Assembly (NCBI RefSeq): GCF_000762405.1
Contig: NZ_JRPQ01000079.1
Coordinates: 1 to 47,833, forward strand
Origin: Hoylesella timonensis S9-PR14
GTDB lineage: Bacteria > Bacteroidota > Bacteroidia > Bacteroidales > Bacteroidaceae
Length of the DNA: 47,833 bases
Direction: 5' to 3'
Below the pieces are notes generated by a model. It was not told where the DNA came from, made no database searches, and was given only the letters and a program-made list of their open reading frames with translations. This document shows, piece by piece, positions 1 through 9,485 of the stretch. Position numbers and translations under genes: made by a program. Numbering within the stretch: the stretch's first letter is position 1; every line of letters begins with the position of its first letter.

Positions 1-72
1 TGCCTATTGATTTTTTCTATTTTGAAGATTTTAGATGGCCGTTTTTTGGTAAAATAATAGGACAAAAGCAAC
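1..72. repeat. 72-bp dispersed repeat, copy A
   Basis: This segment is repeated at 34690-34761 with 66 of 72 positions identical by eye and no gaps. It begins at the window edge, so it may extend further left. It is AT-rich and has no plausible reading frame. In this copy TTTTTGGTAAAA (43-54) is the exact reverse complement of TTTTACCAAAAA (79-90), giving a 12-bp stem with a 24-nt loop; the second copy lacks the right arm. It lies beyond the 3' end of guaA. It could be the end of a decayed mobile element or a non-autonomous intergenic repeat. Confidence 0.8.
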
Positions 73-135
73 GAATGTTTTTACCAAAAATGAGAAGGAC
101 GAAATGGTGTAGAGGTTTCACCCAAAAGATGAAAT

Positions 136-176
136 GAAAAATGGCATTGGCAATACCTACCGGTACTGCCAATGCC
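136..176 (-). terminator. Rho-independent terminator of guaA
   Basis: Positions 143-157 and 162-176 form a 15-bp stem with a 4-nt loop. Read on the minus strand, the stem is followed by ATTTTTC. It lies about 70 nt past the guaA stop codon, so it probably ends the minus-strand transcript. Confidence 0.8.
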
Positions 177-243
177 TTCTTTAACAAACGGACAGGATAT
201 GGCGCTTCTCTATCTCTGAAGTTCTATATCCATACCACTAAAT

Positions 244-1788
244 TTATTCCCATTCAATCGTCGAAGGGGGTTTTGACGAAATGTCATAGCATACGCGATT
301 TACACCCTTGACCTTATTGATGATTTCGTTAGACACCTTGGCAAGAAACTCGTATGGCAAGTGCGCCCAGTCTGCAGTCATGGCATCGGTGCTGGTAACT
401 GCACGAAGTGCAACAGGATGCTCGTAGGTGCGTTCATCCCCCATCACACCAACACTCCGTATAGTGGAGAGAAGTACTGTCCCTGCTTGCCACACCTTGT
501 CGTAGAGAGGTTGTCCATCCTCACAAATCCATTGATGCAGTGCTTCAATATAAATATCGTCAGCAGCCTGAAGTATGGCTACCTTTTCAGGAGTAATATC
601 GCCCAAAATGCGGACTGCCAAGCCAGGACCGGGGAACGGATGACGTTTAATCAAGTTCTCGGGCATCTCCAATTGTTGCCCTACACGGCGCACCTCGTCC
701 TTGAACAACCATTGAAGTGGTTCGCAAAGTTTCAGCTTCATCTCCTTTGGAAGTCCGCCAACGTTGTGATGACTCTTTATCACCATTCCTGTAATGCTTA
801 GACTTTCTATTCTGTCTGGATAGATAGTACCTTGCGCTAACCATTTAGCGTCTGTAATTTTCTTGGCTTCTGCATTAAACACCTCGACAAAGTCACGACC
901 AATAATCTTACGCTTTTCTTCAGGATCGGTAACGCCTTTCAAGTCTTGAAAAAACTTTTTGCTGGCATCTACACCAATGACATTGAGTCCTAAACCTTCG
1001 TATGCCTTCATTACGCGCTTAAACTCATCCTTGCGCAGCATCCCATGATCTACAAAAATACAAGTGAGATTTTTTCCTATCGCCTTGTTTAATAGCGTGG
1101 CACAAACGGAAGAATCTACTCCTCCACTTAAGCCTAAAATGACTCGATCGTTACCCAACTGCTGTTTTAGCTCCTTCACTGTGGTTTCCACAAATGAGGC
1201 TGGGCTCCATTGTTGTTTACTTCCACAAATATCAACCACAAAGTTTTTCAGCAAAGTGGTACCCTGTGTGGTGTGAAAAACTTCAGGATGAAACTGAACA
1301 GCCCACATTGGATACGTATCACTGGCATAGGCTGCATAGTGTACATCAGCAGTACTTGCGATGACATGGCAATCGGAAGGAATTGCAGTAATGGTATCGC
1401 CATGACTCATCCATACTTGTGAATGAGGCTCAAAACCTTTGAAAAGTGGATTTTCTGCATCAAAGTCTTTAAGGAGTGCACGCCCATATTCACGCGTCTC
1501 TGTGCGTTCTACCTTTCCACCATGAGTATGCGAAATAAATTGTGCACCATAACAAATACCTAAAACTGGATATTTGCCCATGAAATCGGATAAATTGCAC
1601 TGGAAAGCCTCACGATCATGAACAGAATAAGGTGAGCCACTAAGGATGACACCGATAATAGAGTCATCGTTTTTGGGAAACTTGTTATACGGCAAAATCT
1701 CGCAGAAGGTATCCAGTTCGCGTACACGTCGACCTATCAACTGTGTGGTTTGCGAACCAAAATCTAAGATAATAATCTTCTGTTGCAT
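244..1788 (-). CDS. guaA: GMP synthase (glutamine-hydrolysing)
   Basis: Converts XMP to GMP using ATP and glutamine, the last step of guanine nucleotide synthesis in the cytoplasm. The 514-residue protein has a class I glutamine amidotransferase domain first, with the nucleophile Cys79 in GICYGAQ and the His167/Glu169 pair in QFHPEV. The ATP pyrophosphatase domain follows, with its PP-loop SGGVDSS at 221-227, and then the C-terminal dimerisation domain ending KPPSTIEWE. Length and motifs match the family. The ATG lies 48 nt downstream of the MurU-like gene and no promoter box is obvious between them, so the two may be cotranscribed. Identification is secure. Confidence 0.98.
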   Translation of the reverse strand: MQQKIIILDFGSQTTQLIGRRVRELDTFCEILPYNKFPKNDDSIIGVILSGSPYSVHDREAFQCNLSDFMGKYPVLGICYGAQFISHTHGGKVERTETREYGRALLKDFDAENPLFKGFEPHSQVWMSHGDTITAIPSDCHVIASTADVHYAAYASDTYPMWAVQFHPEVFHTTQGTTLLKNFVVDICGSKQQWSPASFVETTVKELKQQLGNDRVILGLSGGVDSSVCATLLNKAIGKNLTCIFVDHGMLRKDEFKRVMKAYEGLGLNVIGVDASKKFFQDLKGVTDPEEKRKIIGRDFVEVFNAEAKKITDAKWLAQGTIYPDRIESLSITGMVIKSHHNVGGLPKEMKLKLCEPLQWLFKDEVRRVGQQLEMPENLIKRHPFPGPGLAVRILGDITPEKVAILQAADDIYIEALHQWICEDGQPLYDKVWQAGTVLLSTIRSVGVMGDERTYEHPVALRAVTSTDAMTADWAHLPYEFLAKVSNEIINKVKGVNRVCYDISSKPPSTIEWE

Positions 1789-1836
1789 ATAGCTATAATT
1801 GAAAATGAATAATATCGAATGAATGTATCAAATGAA

Positions 1837-2604
1837 TCAACTTGCTGGACGAGACTGAGATGAAGTCGAGGAAGTATCCCATTGAGACATAAACGCAGCG
1901 GCTTGACTTAGTGTCTCAGGTTTGCCGACATCCAATAGTTGCAGGTTTGTATCTATATAAGCTTTTATGGGTATGTGTTTACAAATATCTAAATAAAAAT
2001 CAATGATACTAAAACTGGAAGGATAATCCTGCATCAGTGGAAACAATGTCGGCGAAAAGTTGTGAATGCCCGCAAAGGCAAACATCTTACAGTGAGCAGG
2101 ATTGATATTTGAAAATGGTGAGCGCACCTCTCCAGTCTCAATATTGGTCCACCCTACCAATTTTAATGTTTCATCAAAAAGAAGGTAGCGTTTTGTTTTG
2201 CGCTCACTCACAAGCAAGGTAGCTGCAGCTTCTTGATTACTTGTATAGAAATGGGATAAATCCACATTGCTCAATATGTCCACATTGTGGATAAGGATTC
2301 GCTCCTTCGTAAATAGCTTCTGCGCATACTTGATACCTCCACCCGTGTTAAGAAGTGTCTCTCTTTCTTCACTAATGAGGATGTCTATACCAAAATTATC
2401 GTGCGCATGAAGGAAATCGATGATTTGCTGCGAGAAGTGGTGTACGTTGACAATGATACGCTCAAATCCCGCTTTCTTCAATCGTTCGATAACCAATTGA
2501 AGCAACGGAACACCACCAACCTGAACCAATGCCTTGGGCATGTGGTCTGTCAGGGGGCGTAATCGAGTGCCTAAACCAGCTGCAAAAATCATGGCTTGCT
2601 TCAT
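1837..2604 (-). CDS. murU: Sugar-1-phosphate nucleotidyltransferase, MurU-like
   Basis: A 255-residue nucleotidyltransferase of the NTP_transferase family. The N-terminal signature AAGLGTRLRPLT (8-19), the following PKAL (Lys24), the LNTGGGI segment (85-91) and HNVDI with Asp109 form the nucleotide-binding and metal site. In Pseudomonas and Tannerella, MurU makes UDP-MurNAc from MurNAc-1-phosphate in the cell-wall recycling route. The gene follows an AmgK-like kinase (gap 83 bp), the same pairing as in known amgK-murU loci, which favours MurU over other sugar nucleotidyltransferases. The exact sugar is inference from context. The Ser-rich C-terminal tail is unremarkable. Confidence 0.82.
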   Translation of the reverse strand: MKQAMIFAAGLGTRLRPLTDHMPKALVQVGGVPLLQLVIERLKKAGFERIIVNVHHFSQQIIDFLHAHDNFGIDILISEERETLLNTGGGIKYAQKLFTKERILIHNVDILSNVDLSHFYTSNQEAAATLLVSERKTKRYLLFDETLKLVGWTNIETGEVRSPFSNINPAHCKMFAFAGIHNFSPTLFPLMQDYPSSFSIIDFYLDICKHIPIKAYIDTNLQLLDVGKPETLSQAAAFMSQWDTSSTSSQSRPAS

Positions 2605-2687
2605 GACGTGTATTCTTTTTTATTGAACTTGTTATTTTATAAGACTCCTTTCAAGCCGCCGTATCATGCGAATGGGTGTAACATCCT

Positions 2688-4229
2688 TTATTTAGCAGGC
2701 AAGGTTTGATTGATATTTTGTTCTCTATGAATGATTCTTACCTCAATGCCAAACTTGTCATGGATGTGTTCTGCCAAATGTTGTGCCGCATAAACACTTC
2801 GATGTTGCCCTCCTGTACAGCCAAACGAGAACATCAAACTCGTGAAACCACGCTCTATGTAACGGCTCACGTGGCGATCTGCCAACTTGTAGATATGGTC
2901 TAAAAAAGTAAGTATTTCGCCATCAGACTCCAAGAAACGAATCACAGGTTCGTCCAATCCTGTGAGACATTTATAAGGTTCATAACGCCCCGGATTGTGA
3001 GTAGAACGACAATCAAAGACATATCCTCCACCATTGCCACTCGAATCTTCTGGGATTCCTTTATGGAAAGAAAAGCTGTAAACACGTACCACCAAGACTC
3101 CCCCACCGTCATATTTAGAAAAGGTAGCAGGACCGTCAACAGGATTGGCATGATAAATATTATGTTGGGCTATTTTATAGCCGTCAGTTCGCTTTGTCTT
3201 TGGCTGTTCTACGATAGCAAATTGTGGCAATTCGGTGAGCTGTTTGAGAATGTCCATCATATAAGGATAGTTGGAAACTACTCCATTGAGCTTCAGTAGT
3301 TCACGCAAATTCTGTATCGCAGGTGGAATTGAAGATAGGAAATGTTTCTTGCGTTCAAAGTAACCTCGAAAGCCATAAGCGCCCAATACTTGCAAAGTGC
3401 GAAATAAAACAAAAAGGCTAAGTCGCTCAACGAAGTGACGACTGGATGGTACTTCAATGTATCGTTTCAGCGAGTTATAGTAAGCAAAGACTAAATCACG
3501 ACGCAATTTGAATGGATATTTTGCCGAAGCCTGCCACAAAAACGAGGCTAAGTCATAATAGAACGGACCTTTTCTTCCACCTTGATAATCAATAAAATGT
3601 GGATTTCCCTGCTCGTCAATCATCACATTGCGTGCTTGGAAGTCTCGATAAAGAAAATATTCGGAAGGTTCTGCTGTTAGATCTTTAGCAAATAAGCGGA
3701 AGTTAGCTTCTAATTTCAGTTCATGAAAATCAATTCCTGTAGCCTTTAGAAAGCAATATTTGAAATAATTTAAATCAAACAAAACACTATCTGCATCAAA
3801 TGTAGGTTGTGGATAGCAATGTTTGAAATCCAAGCCACGGGCACCTTGTATCTGCATTGCAGGCAATGCCTCTAAGGTACGCAGAAGTAATTTTTTCTCT
3901 TTTTGTGTATAACGCCCTCCTGCTTCACGGGCATCTTTCAGCAAATCAAACAGAGATGTGGTGCCTAAATCCGTCTGTAAGTAACGAAGTTGATCGTCAC
4001 CAACAGCTAATATTTTAGGAACAGGCAACAACTGTTTGGAAAAATGATTTGTCAGATAAATAAAGGCGTGGTTCTCATCACGGCTCGTACCTATTACTCC
4101 TATCGTCGTCTCTCCTTTAGAATTGGTAAAACGATAATAGCTACGGTTACTCCCAGCACCTTCTATAGGATCTATTTTTATGGGGTTCTCGTGCGCCCAC
4201 TGTGTATAAAGCTCTATTAATTTCTCCAT
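2688..4229 (-). CDS. AmgK-like sugar kinase fused to a RapZ C-terminal domain
   Basis: A 513-residue two-domain protein. Residues 1 to about 320 are an aminoglycoside-phosphotransferase-fold kinase with the catalytic loop YRDFQARN (to 201) and the metal-binding FIDYQGG (212-218). Residues about 378-503 match the C-terminal domain of RapZ: SFSFHKGIP (385-393), DCRSTHNPG (406-414), TGLDEPV (423-429) and GCTGGQHRS (470-478). AmgK phosphorylates MurNAc or GlcNAc at C1; the RapZ C-domain binds glucosamine-6-phosphate in E. coli. The fusion suggests a kinase with a built-in amino-sugar-phosphate sensor (inference). The frame opens at a TTG at 4244, but the ATG at 4229 starts the expected N-terminus and is preferred. 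MurU-like partner lies downstream. Confidence 0.85.
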   Translation of the reverse strand: MEKLIELYTQWAHENPIKIDPIEGAGSNRSYYRFTNSKGETTIGVIGTSRDENHAFIYLTNHFSKQLLPVPKILAVGDDQLRYLQTDLGTTSLFDLLKDAREAGGRYTQKEKKLLLRTLEALPAMQIQGARGLDFKHCYPQPTFDADSVLFDLNYFKYCFLKATGIDFHELKLEANFRLFAKDLTAEPSEYFLYRDFQARNVMIDEQGNPHFIDYQGGRKGPFYYDLASFLWQASAKYPFKLRRDLVFAYYNSLKRYIEVPSSRHFVERLSLFVLFRTLQVLGAYGFRGYFERKKHFLSSIPPAIQNLRELLKLNGVVSNYPYMMDILKQLTELPQFAIVEQPKTKRTDGYKIAQHNIYHANPVDGPATFSKYDGGGVLVVRVYSFSFHKGIPEDSSGNGGGYVFDCRSTHNPGRYEPYKCLTGLDEPVIRFLESDGEILTFLDHIYKLADRHVSRYIERGFTSLMFSFGCTGGQHRSVYAAQHLAEHIHDKFGIEVRIIHREQNINQTLPAK

Positions 4230-4326
4230 ATCTTCTATAGCCAAGTATCCCTCTTAGGATTCATACAAAACTCTTTGTCAACAAGAAGATTTTGCCATGC
4301 AGATACTTGCCTTGTGTAAAGTACTG

Positions 4327-4334
4327 CAAAAATA
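4327..4334 (-). promoter_or_regulatory. Possible -7 box for the AmgK-RapZ gene
   Basis: TATTTTTG on the minus strand, matching TAnnTTTG, about 98 nt upstream of the ATG at 4229. No good -33 TTTG lies at the usual distance. The imperfect palindrome CTTGTTCACAAG (4358-4369) sits just upstream and could be an operator. Confidence 0.4.
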
Positions 4335-4382
4335 ATCATTTTTCATCAAATAGCCATCTTGTTCACAAGAAAAAGGTAAAGA

Positions 4383-4518
4383 TAAAAAGAAATCGGATGT
4401 CATCTCGACATCCGATATTCTTAAAACAAACTACTTAAAAACTAATCTACTAAAACAAATCAAAAATATCTTTTAAGCATTCTCAGCTATATACATTTTG
4501 CTAAGTATTTTGATATAT
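4383..4518 (-). ncRNA. Candidate small RNA of about 135 nt
   Basis: A promoter (4525-4555) and a terminator (4392-4416 hairpin) bracket a segment with no substantial reading frame. The terminator has a perfect 10-bp stem, ATCGGATGTC with GACATCCGAT, a 5-nt loop and then TTCTTTTTATC on the minus strand. The only AUG-led frame is seven codons, MYIAENA. The body is U-rich with repeated TTTTAG/TTTTTAAG stretches. It could be an independent sRNA, or an attenuated leader of the AmgK-RapZ gene 150 nt further on, although that gene has a possible promoter of its own. The start point is estimated from the promoter spacing. Confidence 0.5.
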
Positions 4519-4524
4519 ATGTTG

Positions 4525-4555
4525 CAAAGATATATATATTCTTTGAAATTCAAAA
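4525..4555 (-). promoter_or_regulatory. Bacteroidetes-type promoter for the candidate sRNA
   Basis: Minus strand TTTG ending at 4551, an 18-nt spacer, then TATCTTTG (4525-4532). This fits the phylum's TTTG / TAnnTTTG housekeeping promoter well. It lies downstream of the groEL terminator and points away from groEL. Confidence 0.65.
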
Positions 4556-4580
4556 GGATTTGTTCTAAAAAAAATCATTT

Positions 4581-4618
4581 CAAAAACAAAAAGGGACGAT
4601 TCCTTAAGAGTCGTCCCT
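4581..4618 (-). terminator. Rho-independent terminator of groES-groEL
   Basis: AGGGACGA (4592-4599) pairs with TCGTCCCT (4611-4618). On the minus strand the stem is followed by TTTTTGTTTTTG. It lies about 30 nt past the groEL stop codon. Confidence 0.85.
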
Positions 4619-4646
4619 AATATTTATCTCTAAAAAGAGGTTTTGT

Positions 4647-6314
<1,668 letters not shown>

Positions 6315-6340
6315 TCAATGCTTCTGTCTTATACGTTCAA

Positions 6341-6610
6341 CTATTTAACAATAGCCAGTACATCACTTTGACGCATCATCAAGTATTTTTCACCCTCATA
6401 CTCAAGTTCGGTTCCGCTGTACTTTCCATAAAGTACTTCGTCGCCTTCTTTAAGAATCATCTCTTCATCTTTTGTTCCATTCCCAACAGCTACTATCTTT
6501 CCATGTAATGGTTTTTCTTTCGCTGTATCAGGAATAATAATTCCACCTACTTTTTCTTCTGCAGGTGCAGGAAGCACCAAAACTCGGTCTGCTAATGGTT
6601 TAATGTTCAT
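6341..6610 (-). CDS. groES: Co-chaperonin GroES (Hsp10)
   Basis: The 89-residue lid of the GroEL chamber. The core [10 protein letters not shown], the mobile-loop region with [10 protein letters not shown], and the end QSDVLAIVK are all characteristic. An in-frame ATG lies six bases further upstream (6616), but MNIKPLADR is the family's usual N-terminus, so 6610 is preferred. It heads the groES-groEL operon. Upstream are three TGACA/TGTCA inverted repeats and a TTGGCACA element that may control heat-shock expression. Confidence 0.98.
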   Translation of the reverse strand: MNIKPLADRVLVLPAPAEEKVGGIIIPDTAKEKPLHGKIVAVGNGTKDEEMILKEGDEVLYGKYSGTELEYEGEKYLMMRQSDVLAIVK

Positions 6611-6704
6611 AATCATTATATTTTAAGTTATTCATAAATTGCATTTTCAGGACTATGATGCCTCATGAGTAGCAATACTTGTTCTGAACCAAACACCCCA
6701 AGCT

Positions 6705-6722
6705 ATACGAAAAGTGTGCCAA
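6705..6722 (-). promoter_or_regulatory. Sigma-54-like element upstream of groES
   Basis: The minus strand reads TTGGCACACTTTTCGTAT. TTGGCACA matches the -24 element of RpoN promoters, but the -12 element reads TCGTA instead of TTGCA, so the match is partial. It lies about 95 nt upstream of the groES start. No TAnnTTTG box is evident closer to groES. Confidence 0.35.
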
Positions 6723-6730
6723 AAACATAG

Positions 6731-6810
6731 CTGACAAGTTTGGCAGTGTTATATATGACAGATATGTCAGTCATTCTAAGTTGCTGGTTATATTGAGACA
6801 AAATGTCATT
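6731..6810. promoter_or_regulatory. Three inverted-repeat operator-like sites upstream of groES
   Basis: Three related imperfect palindromes lie in 80 bp: CTGACAAGTTTGGCAG (6731-6746), ATGACAGATATGTCAG (6755-6770) and a site with GACAAAATGTC (6797-6807). The first two begin 24 bp apart. The common core is TGACA, three or four bases, TGTCA. They sit upstream of the TTGGCACA element, as activator or repressor sites for groESL would. The regulator is unknown. Confidence 0.5.
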
Positions 6811-6927
6811 GTTCGCTTTTTAGAACACCATAATGCGCCTAAACTTGAAAATAAGAAAAGAAGACATCAGCAACATAAAAATGAATCTCCATTCTTAATC
6901 CCATATAACATATTTTACATGGATAGC

Positions 6928-6959
6928 TTTGAGGCTTTCGTGAAATATTATTATCTTTG
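6928..6959 (+). promoter_or_regulatory. Promoter of the carboxylase operon
   Basis: TTTG (6928-6931), a 20-nt spacer and TATCTTTG (6952-6959). It is a near-ideal Bacteroidetes promoter. It overlaps any upstream extension of the next gene, which supports the ATG at 6999 as its start. Confidence 0.8.
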
Positions 6960-6998
6960 CAAAGTCAAATTAGGAATAAAATTCATACTAATATAATT

Positions 6999-8564
6999 AT
7001 GAGTAAACAAGTAGAAAAGATTAAAACATTAGTAGAAAAACGGGAACAAGCTCGACTTGGAGGAGGTCTAAAAGCCATTGAGAAGCAGCATGCTCGTGGC
7101 AAATATACAGCACGTGAACGCATAGATATGCTCGTTGATGAAGGCTCTTTCGAGGAGTATGATATGTTCAAACTTCATCAATGCCATAACTTTGGAATGG
7201 AAAAGAAACAAATCTTGGGAGATGGTGTTGTGACAGGTAGTGCCACCATTGACGGACGTTTAGTTTACGTTTACGCACAAGATTTCACCGTCAACGGTGG
7301 TTCTTTATCTCTTACTATGGCTCAAAAGATTTGTAAGATTATGGATTTAGCCATGCAAAATGGTGCACCCATCATTTGCATGAACGACTCTGGAGGTGCT
7401 CGAATACAAGAGGGAATCTGTGCATTGGCTGGATATGGAGAAATATTTGAAAGAAATATCTTAGCAAGCGGTGTTGTTCCACAAATTTCTGCCATATTAG
7501 GTCCATGCGCTGGAGGTGCTGTTTACTCTCCTGCACTCACTGACTTCATTTTTATGTCAGAAGGAACAAGTTATATGTTCCTCACGGGTCCTAAAGTCGT
7601 AAAGACCGTTACGGGTGAGGATATTGATGCAGAACATTTGGGAGGAGCCAGTGTTCATGCTACGAAAAGTGGTGTTACCCACTTTGCAGCAAAGGATGAT
7701 ACAGAAGTCTTGACATTGATTAAAACTCTTCTTAGTTATCTTCCTTCTAACAATACCGAAGAAGCTCCTCGCTTACAGAATGAAGATCCCATCAATAGGA
7801 CGAGTGATTTGCTGAACGAGATATTACCAGACGATCCGAACCAAGCCTATAATATGTATAAGGTGATAGGCGAAATTACCGACAATGGTGAATTCTTTGA
7901 AGTCCAACCCAAGTTCGCAAAGAATCTCATTACAGGATTTGCACGTTTCAATGGACAGAGTGTGGGCATTGTTGCCAACCAGCCACAGGCTTATGCAGGC
8001 GTACTCGACACCAATGCAAGCCGCAAGGGTGCTCGTTTTGTTCGTTTTTGTGATGCCTTCAACATTCCAATCGTTTCGTTGGTAGACGTACCCGGATTCT
8101 TGCCTGGTACGGGTCAGGAATATAATGCGGTGATTCTTCATGGCGCACAATTACTCTATGCTTATGGCGAAGCGACGGTACCTAAGATTACTATCACACT
8201 CCGAAAGAGTTATGGTGGTAGCCACATCGTAATGGGATGCAAGCAATTGCGCTCCGATCTCAACTTTGCATGGCCAACAGCTGAAATCGCTGTGATGGGT
8301 GCATCAGGTGCTGTAGCCGTGTTGAGTGCGAAAGAAGCAAAAATGAAGAAAGAAGCTGGCGAGGATGTTCGTGCTTTCTTGGCAGAAAAAGAAGAAGAAT
8401 ACACCAACCTTTTTGCTAATCCTTATCAGGCAGCACAATATGGTTATATTGACGATGTCATTGAACCAAGAAATACAAGATTTAGAATTTGTAGAGGTTT
8501 GGCACAGTTAGCACACAAACGTCAGCAGCTTCCAGCCAAGAAACATGGCTGTATGCCAATGTAA
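6999..8564 (+). CDS. mmdA: Acyl-CoA carboxylase / methylmalonyl-CoA decarboxylase carboxyltransferase subunit
   Basis: A 521-residue biotin-dependent carboxyltransferase of the propionyl-CoA carboxylase beta / MmdA family. It moves a carboxyl group between biotin and an acyl-CoA (propionyl-/methylmalonyl-CoA by family). It has two crotonase-like halves: the N-half with NDSGGARIQEG and GPCAGGAVYSPALTDF, and the C-half with DVPGFLPGTGQE and KSYGGSHIVMG. The ATG at 6999 is preferred because the frame's upstream extension runs into the promoter. An OadG/MmdE-like peptide and a biotin carrier follow. In propionate-forming Bacteroidales this enzyme works in the succinate-to-propionate route. Whether it carboxylates or decarboxylates cannot be told from sequence. 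Confidence 0.92.
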   Translation: MSKQVEKIKTLVEKREQARLGGGLKAIEKQHARGKYTARERIDMLVDEGSFEEYDMFKLHQCHNFGMEKKQILGDGVVTGSATIDGRLVYVYAQDFTVNGGSLSLTMAQKICKIMDLAMQNGAPIICMNDSGGARIQEGICALAGYGEIFERNILASGVVPQISAILGPCAGGAVYSPALTDFIFMSEGTSYMFLTGPKVVKTVTGEDIDAEHLGGASVHATKSGVTHFAAKDDTEVLTLIKTLLSYLPSNNTEEAPRLQNEDPINRTSDLLNEILPDDPNQAYNMYKVIGEITDNGEFFEVQPKFAKNLITGFARFNGQSVGIVANQPQAYAGVLDTNASRKGARFVRFCDAFNIPIVSLVDVPGFLPGTGQEYNAVILHGAQLLYAYGEATVPKITITLRKSYGGSHIVMGCKQLRSDLNFAWPTAEIAVMGASGAVAVLSAKEAKMKKEAGEDVRAFLAEKEEEYTNLFANPYQAAQYGYIDDVIEPRNTRFRICRGLAQLAHKRQQLPAKKHGCMPM

Positions 8565-8588
8565 CCAACCGCTTAACATTCAAATAAA

Positions 8589-8738
8589 ATGGATAAGAAT
8601 ATATATGCAGCCATTGCTATGGCTCTCTATGAGTATCAGGGAAATAATGTGCACGATATTGAGCCTGGAAAGATTACCATTCTACCCAAGCACACTTTAT
8701 GGAATGCTAAATTTCTCTCTTTCACAGAGAGACCCTAA
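8589..8738 (+). CDS. Small OadG/MmdE-like decarboxylase subunit (49 aa)
   Basis: A 49-residue frame in the gap between the carboxyltransferase and the biotin carrier, 24 bp after one and 52 bp before the other. The peptide begins MDKNIYAAIAMALYEYQ, continues with HDIEPGKITI, and ends near LWNAKFLSFTERPN. This resembles the soluble C-terminal part of OadG-type gamma subunits in Bacteroidales clusters (AIAMALY..., HDE-G-ITI, W-x-K). Veillonella MmdE is likewise a short protein related to the end of MmdD. It has no membrane helix, unlike true OadG. A role in assembling or stabilising the complex is inference. It is short enough to be missed by gene finders. Confidence 0.75.
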   Translation: MDKNIYAAIAMALYEYQGNNVHDIEPGKITILPKHTLWNAKFLSFTERP

Positions 8739-8790
8739 CTAATCACAGTTCATAATCTCTCGTCAATCAACGAGAATGGAAATATAGGAT

Positions 8791-9216
8791 ATGAAAACAT
8801 TTAAATATATCATCGACGGAAAAGAATATCAAGTCGAAATAACCGATGTAGTCGACAACAAAGCGCAGGTAACTGTCAACGGAAAAGACTTTCAAGTAGA
8901 AATGGAAGCGCAGCCCGAAGCAGAGAAGAAAACTGTAACTCCACTGCCCCAGTCGGACGAGAAGGTAGAAACAGAGCCTTCTACCACTGGACAGGTTAAT
9001 ACAGAGCAGGCTATCAAAGCTCCACTCCCTGGCGTTATTACAGAAATAAAGGTATCAGTGGGCGATCAAGTGAAAGCTGGAGATACCGTTGTAGTATTGG
9101 AAGCCATGAAGATGGCAAATAATATTGAAGCTGAAAAGGATGGAACTGTCACTGCTATTTGCATCAAACAGGGCGAAAGTGTCATGGAAGACACACCCTT
9201 GGTGGTCATAGAATAA
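8791..9216 (+). CDS. mmdC: Biotin carboxyl carrier protein
   Basis: A 141-residue carrier for the carboxylase. Residues 1-40 form a small beta-rich domain (GKEYQVEI and GKDFQVEM look like an internal duplication). Residues 41-75 are a Glu/Pro/Thr-rich flexible linker. Residues 75-141 are a biotinyl domain with EAMKMAN, where Lys107 takes biotin. The carrier shuttles the carboxyl group between active sites. It is the last gene of the operon and is followed by a strong terminator. The membrane OadB/MmdB subunit that often follows is absent here. Confidence 0.93.
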   Translation: MKTFKYIIDGKEYQVEITDVVDNKAQVTVNGKDFQVEMEAQPEAEKKTVTPLPQSDEKVETEPSTTGQVNTEQAIKAPLPGVITEIKVSVGDQVKAGDTVVVLEAMKMANNIEAEKDGTVTAICIKQGESVMEDTPLVVIE

Positions 9217-9242
9217 GCACTCATGACCTTCCTTTTTAAGTT

Positions 9243-9291
9243 AGACATCTAACAGCTGTGTTGATAGACAGCTGTTAGATGTCTTTTCTTT
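9243..9291 (+). terminator. Strong terminator of the carboxylase operon
   Basis: A perfect 17-bp inverted repeat, AGACATCTAACAGCTGT (9243-9259) with its complement at 9268-9284, has an 8-nt loop and is followed by TTTCTTTTG. It lies about 25 nt past the biotin carrier gene. Confidence 0.9.
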
Positions 9292-9388
9292 TGTGATAAA
9301 TTCTTATTCTAATCATAAAAAATACTGAAAATGAGACGTTAAATTTTCAATTTGAAAATAAACCGACCTTATTTTCATTTATTTTTTG

Positions 9389-9396
9389 TATCTTTG
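9389..9396 (+). promoter_or_regulatory. -7 box for the starch-synthase-like gene
   Basis: TATCTTTG, about 90 nt upstream of the ATG at 9486; no clear -33 TTTG. The presumed leader is rich in repeated GTAG/AGCAT words (9397-9435) with no obvious stable fold. Confidence 0.6.
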
Positions 9397-9485
9397 CATG
9401 GAGCATAGCATGTAGCCTGTAGCATCGCACTACAAAGTCTTTCATTCTTAGCTCTGACAATAAACAAGTAAATGCCAAAGAGGAC

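Larger units (their letters stand above)
4230..4646. other. Gene-free interval between groEL and the AmgK-RapZ gene
   Basis: About 415 bp without a protein gene. On the minus strand it holds, in order, the groEL terminator, a full Bacteroidetes-type promoter, a roughly 135-nt candidate small RNA ending in its own terminator, and a second weaker -7 box just upstream of the AmgK-RapZ gene. Each is listed separately. Confidence 0.7.

Noticed and set aside
361..801. A 146-codon plus-strand frame inside guaA
   Set aside because: It lies antisense to a fully conserved GMP synthase and encodes no recognisable domain.
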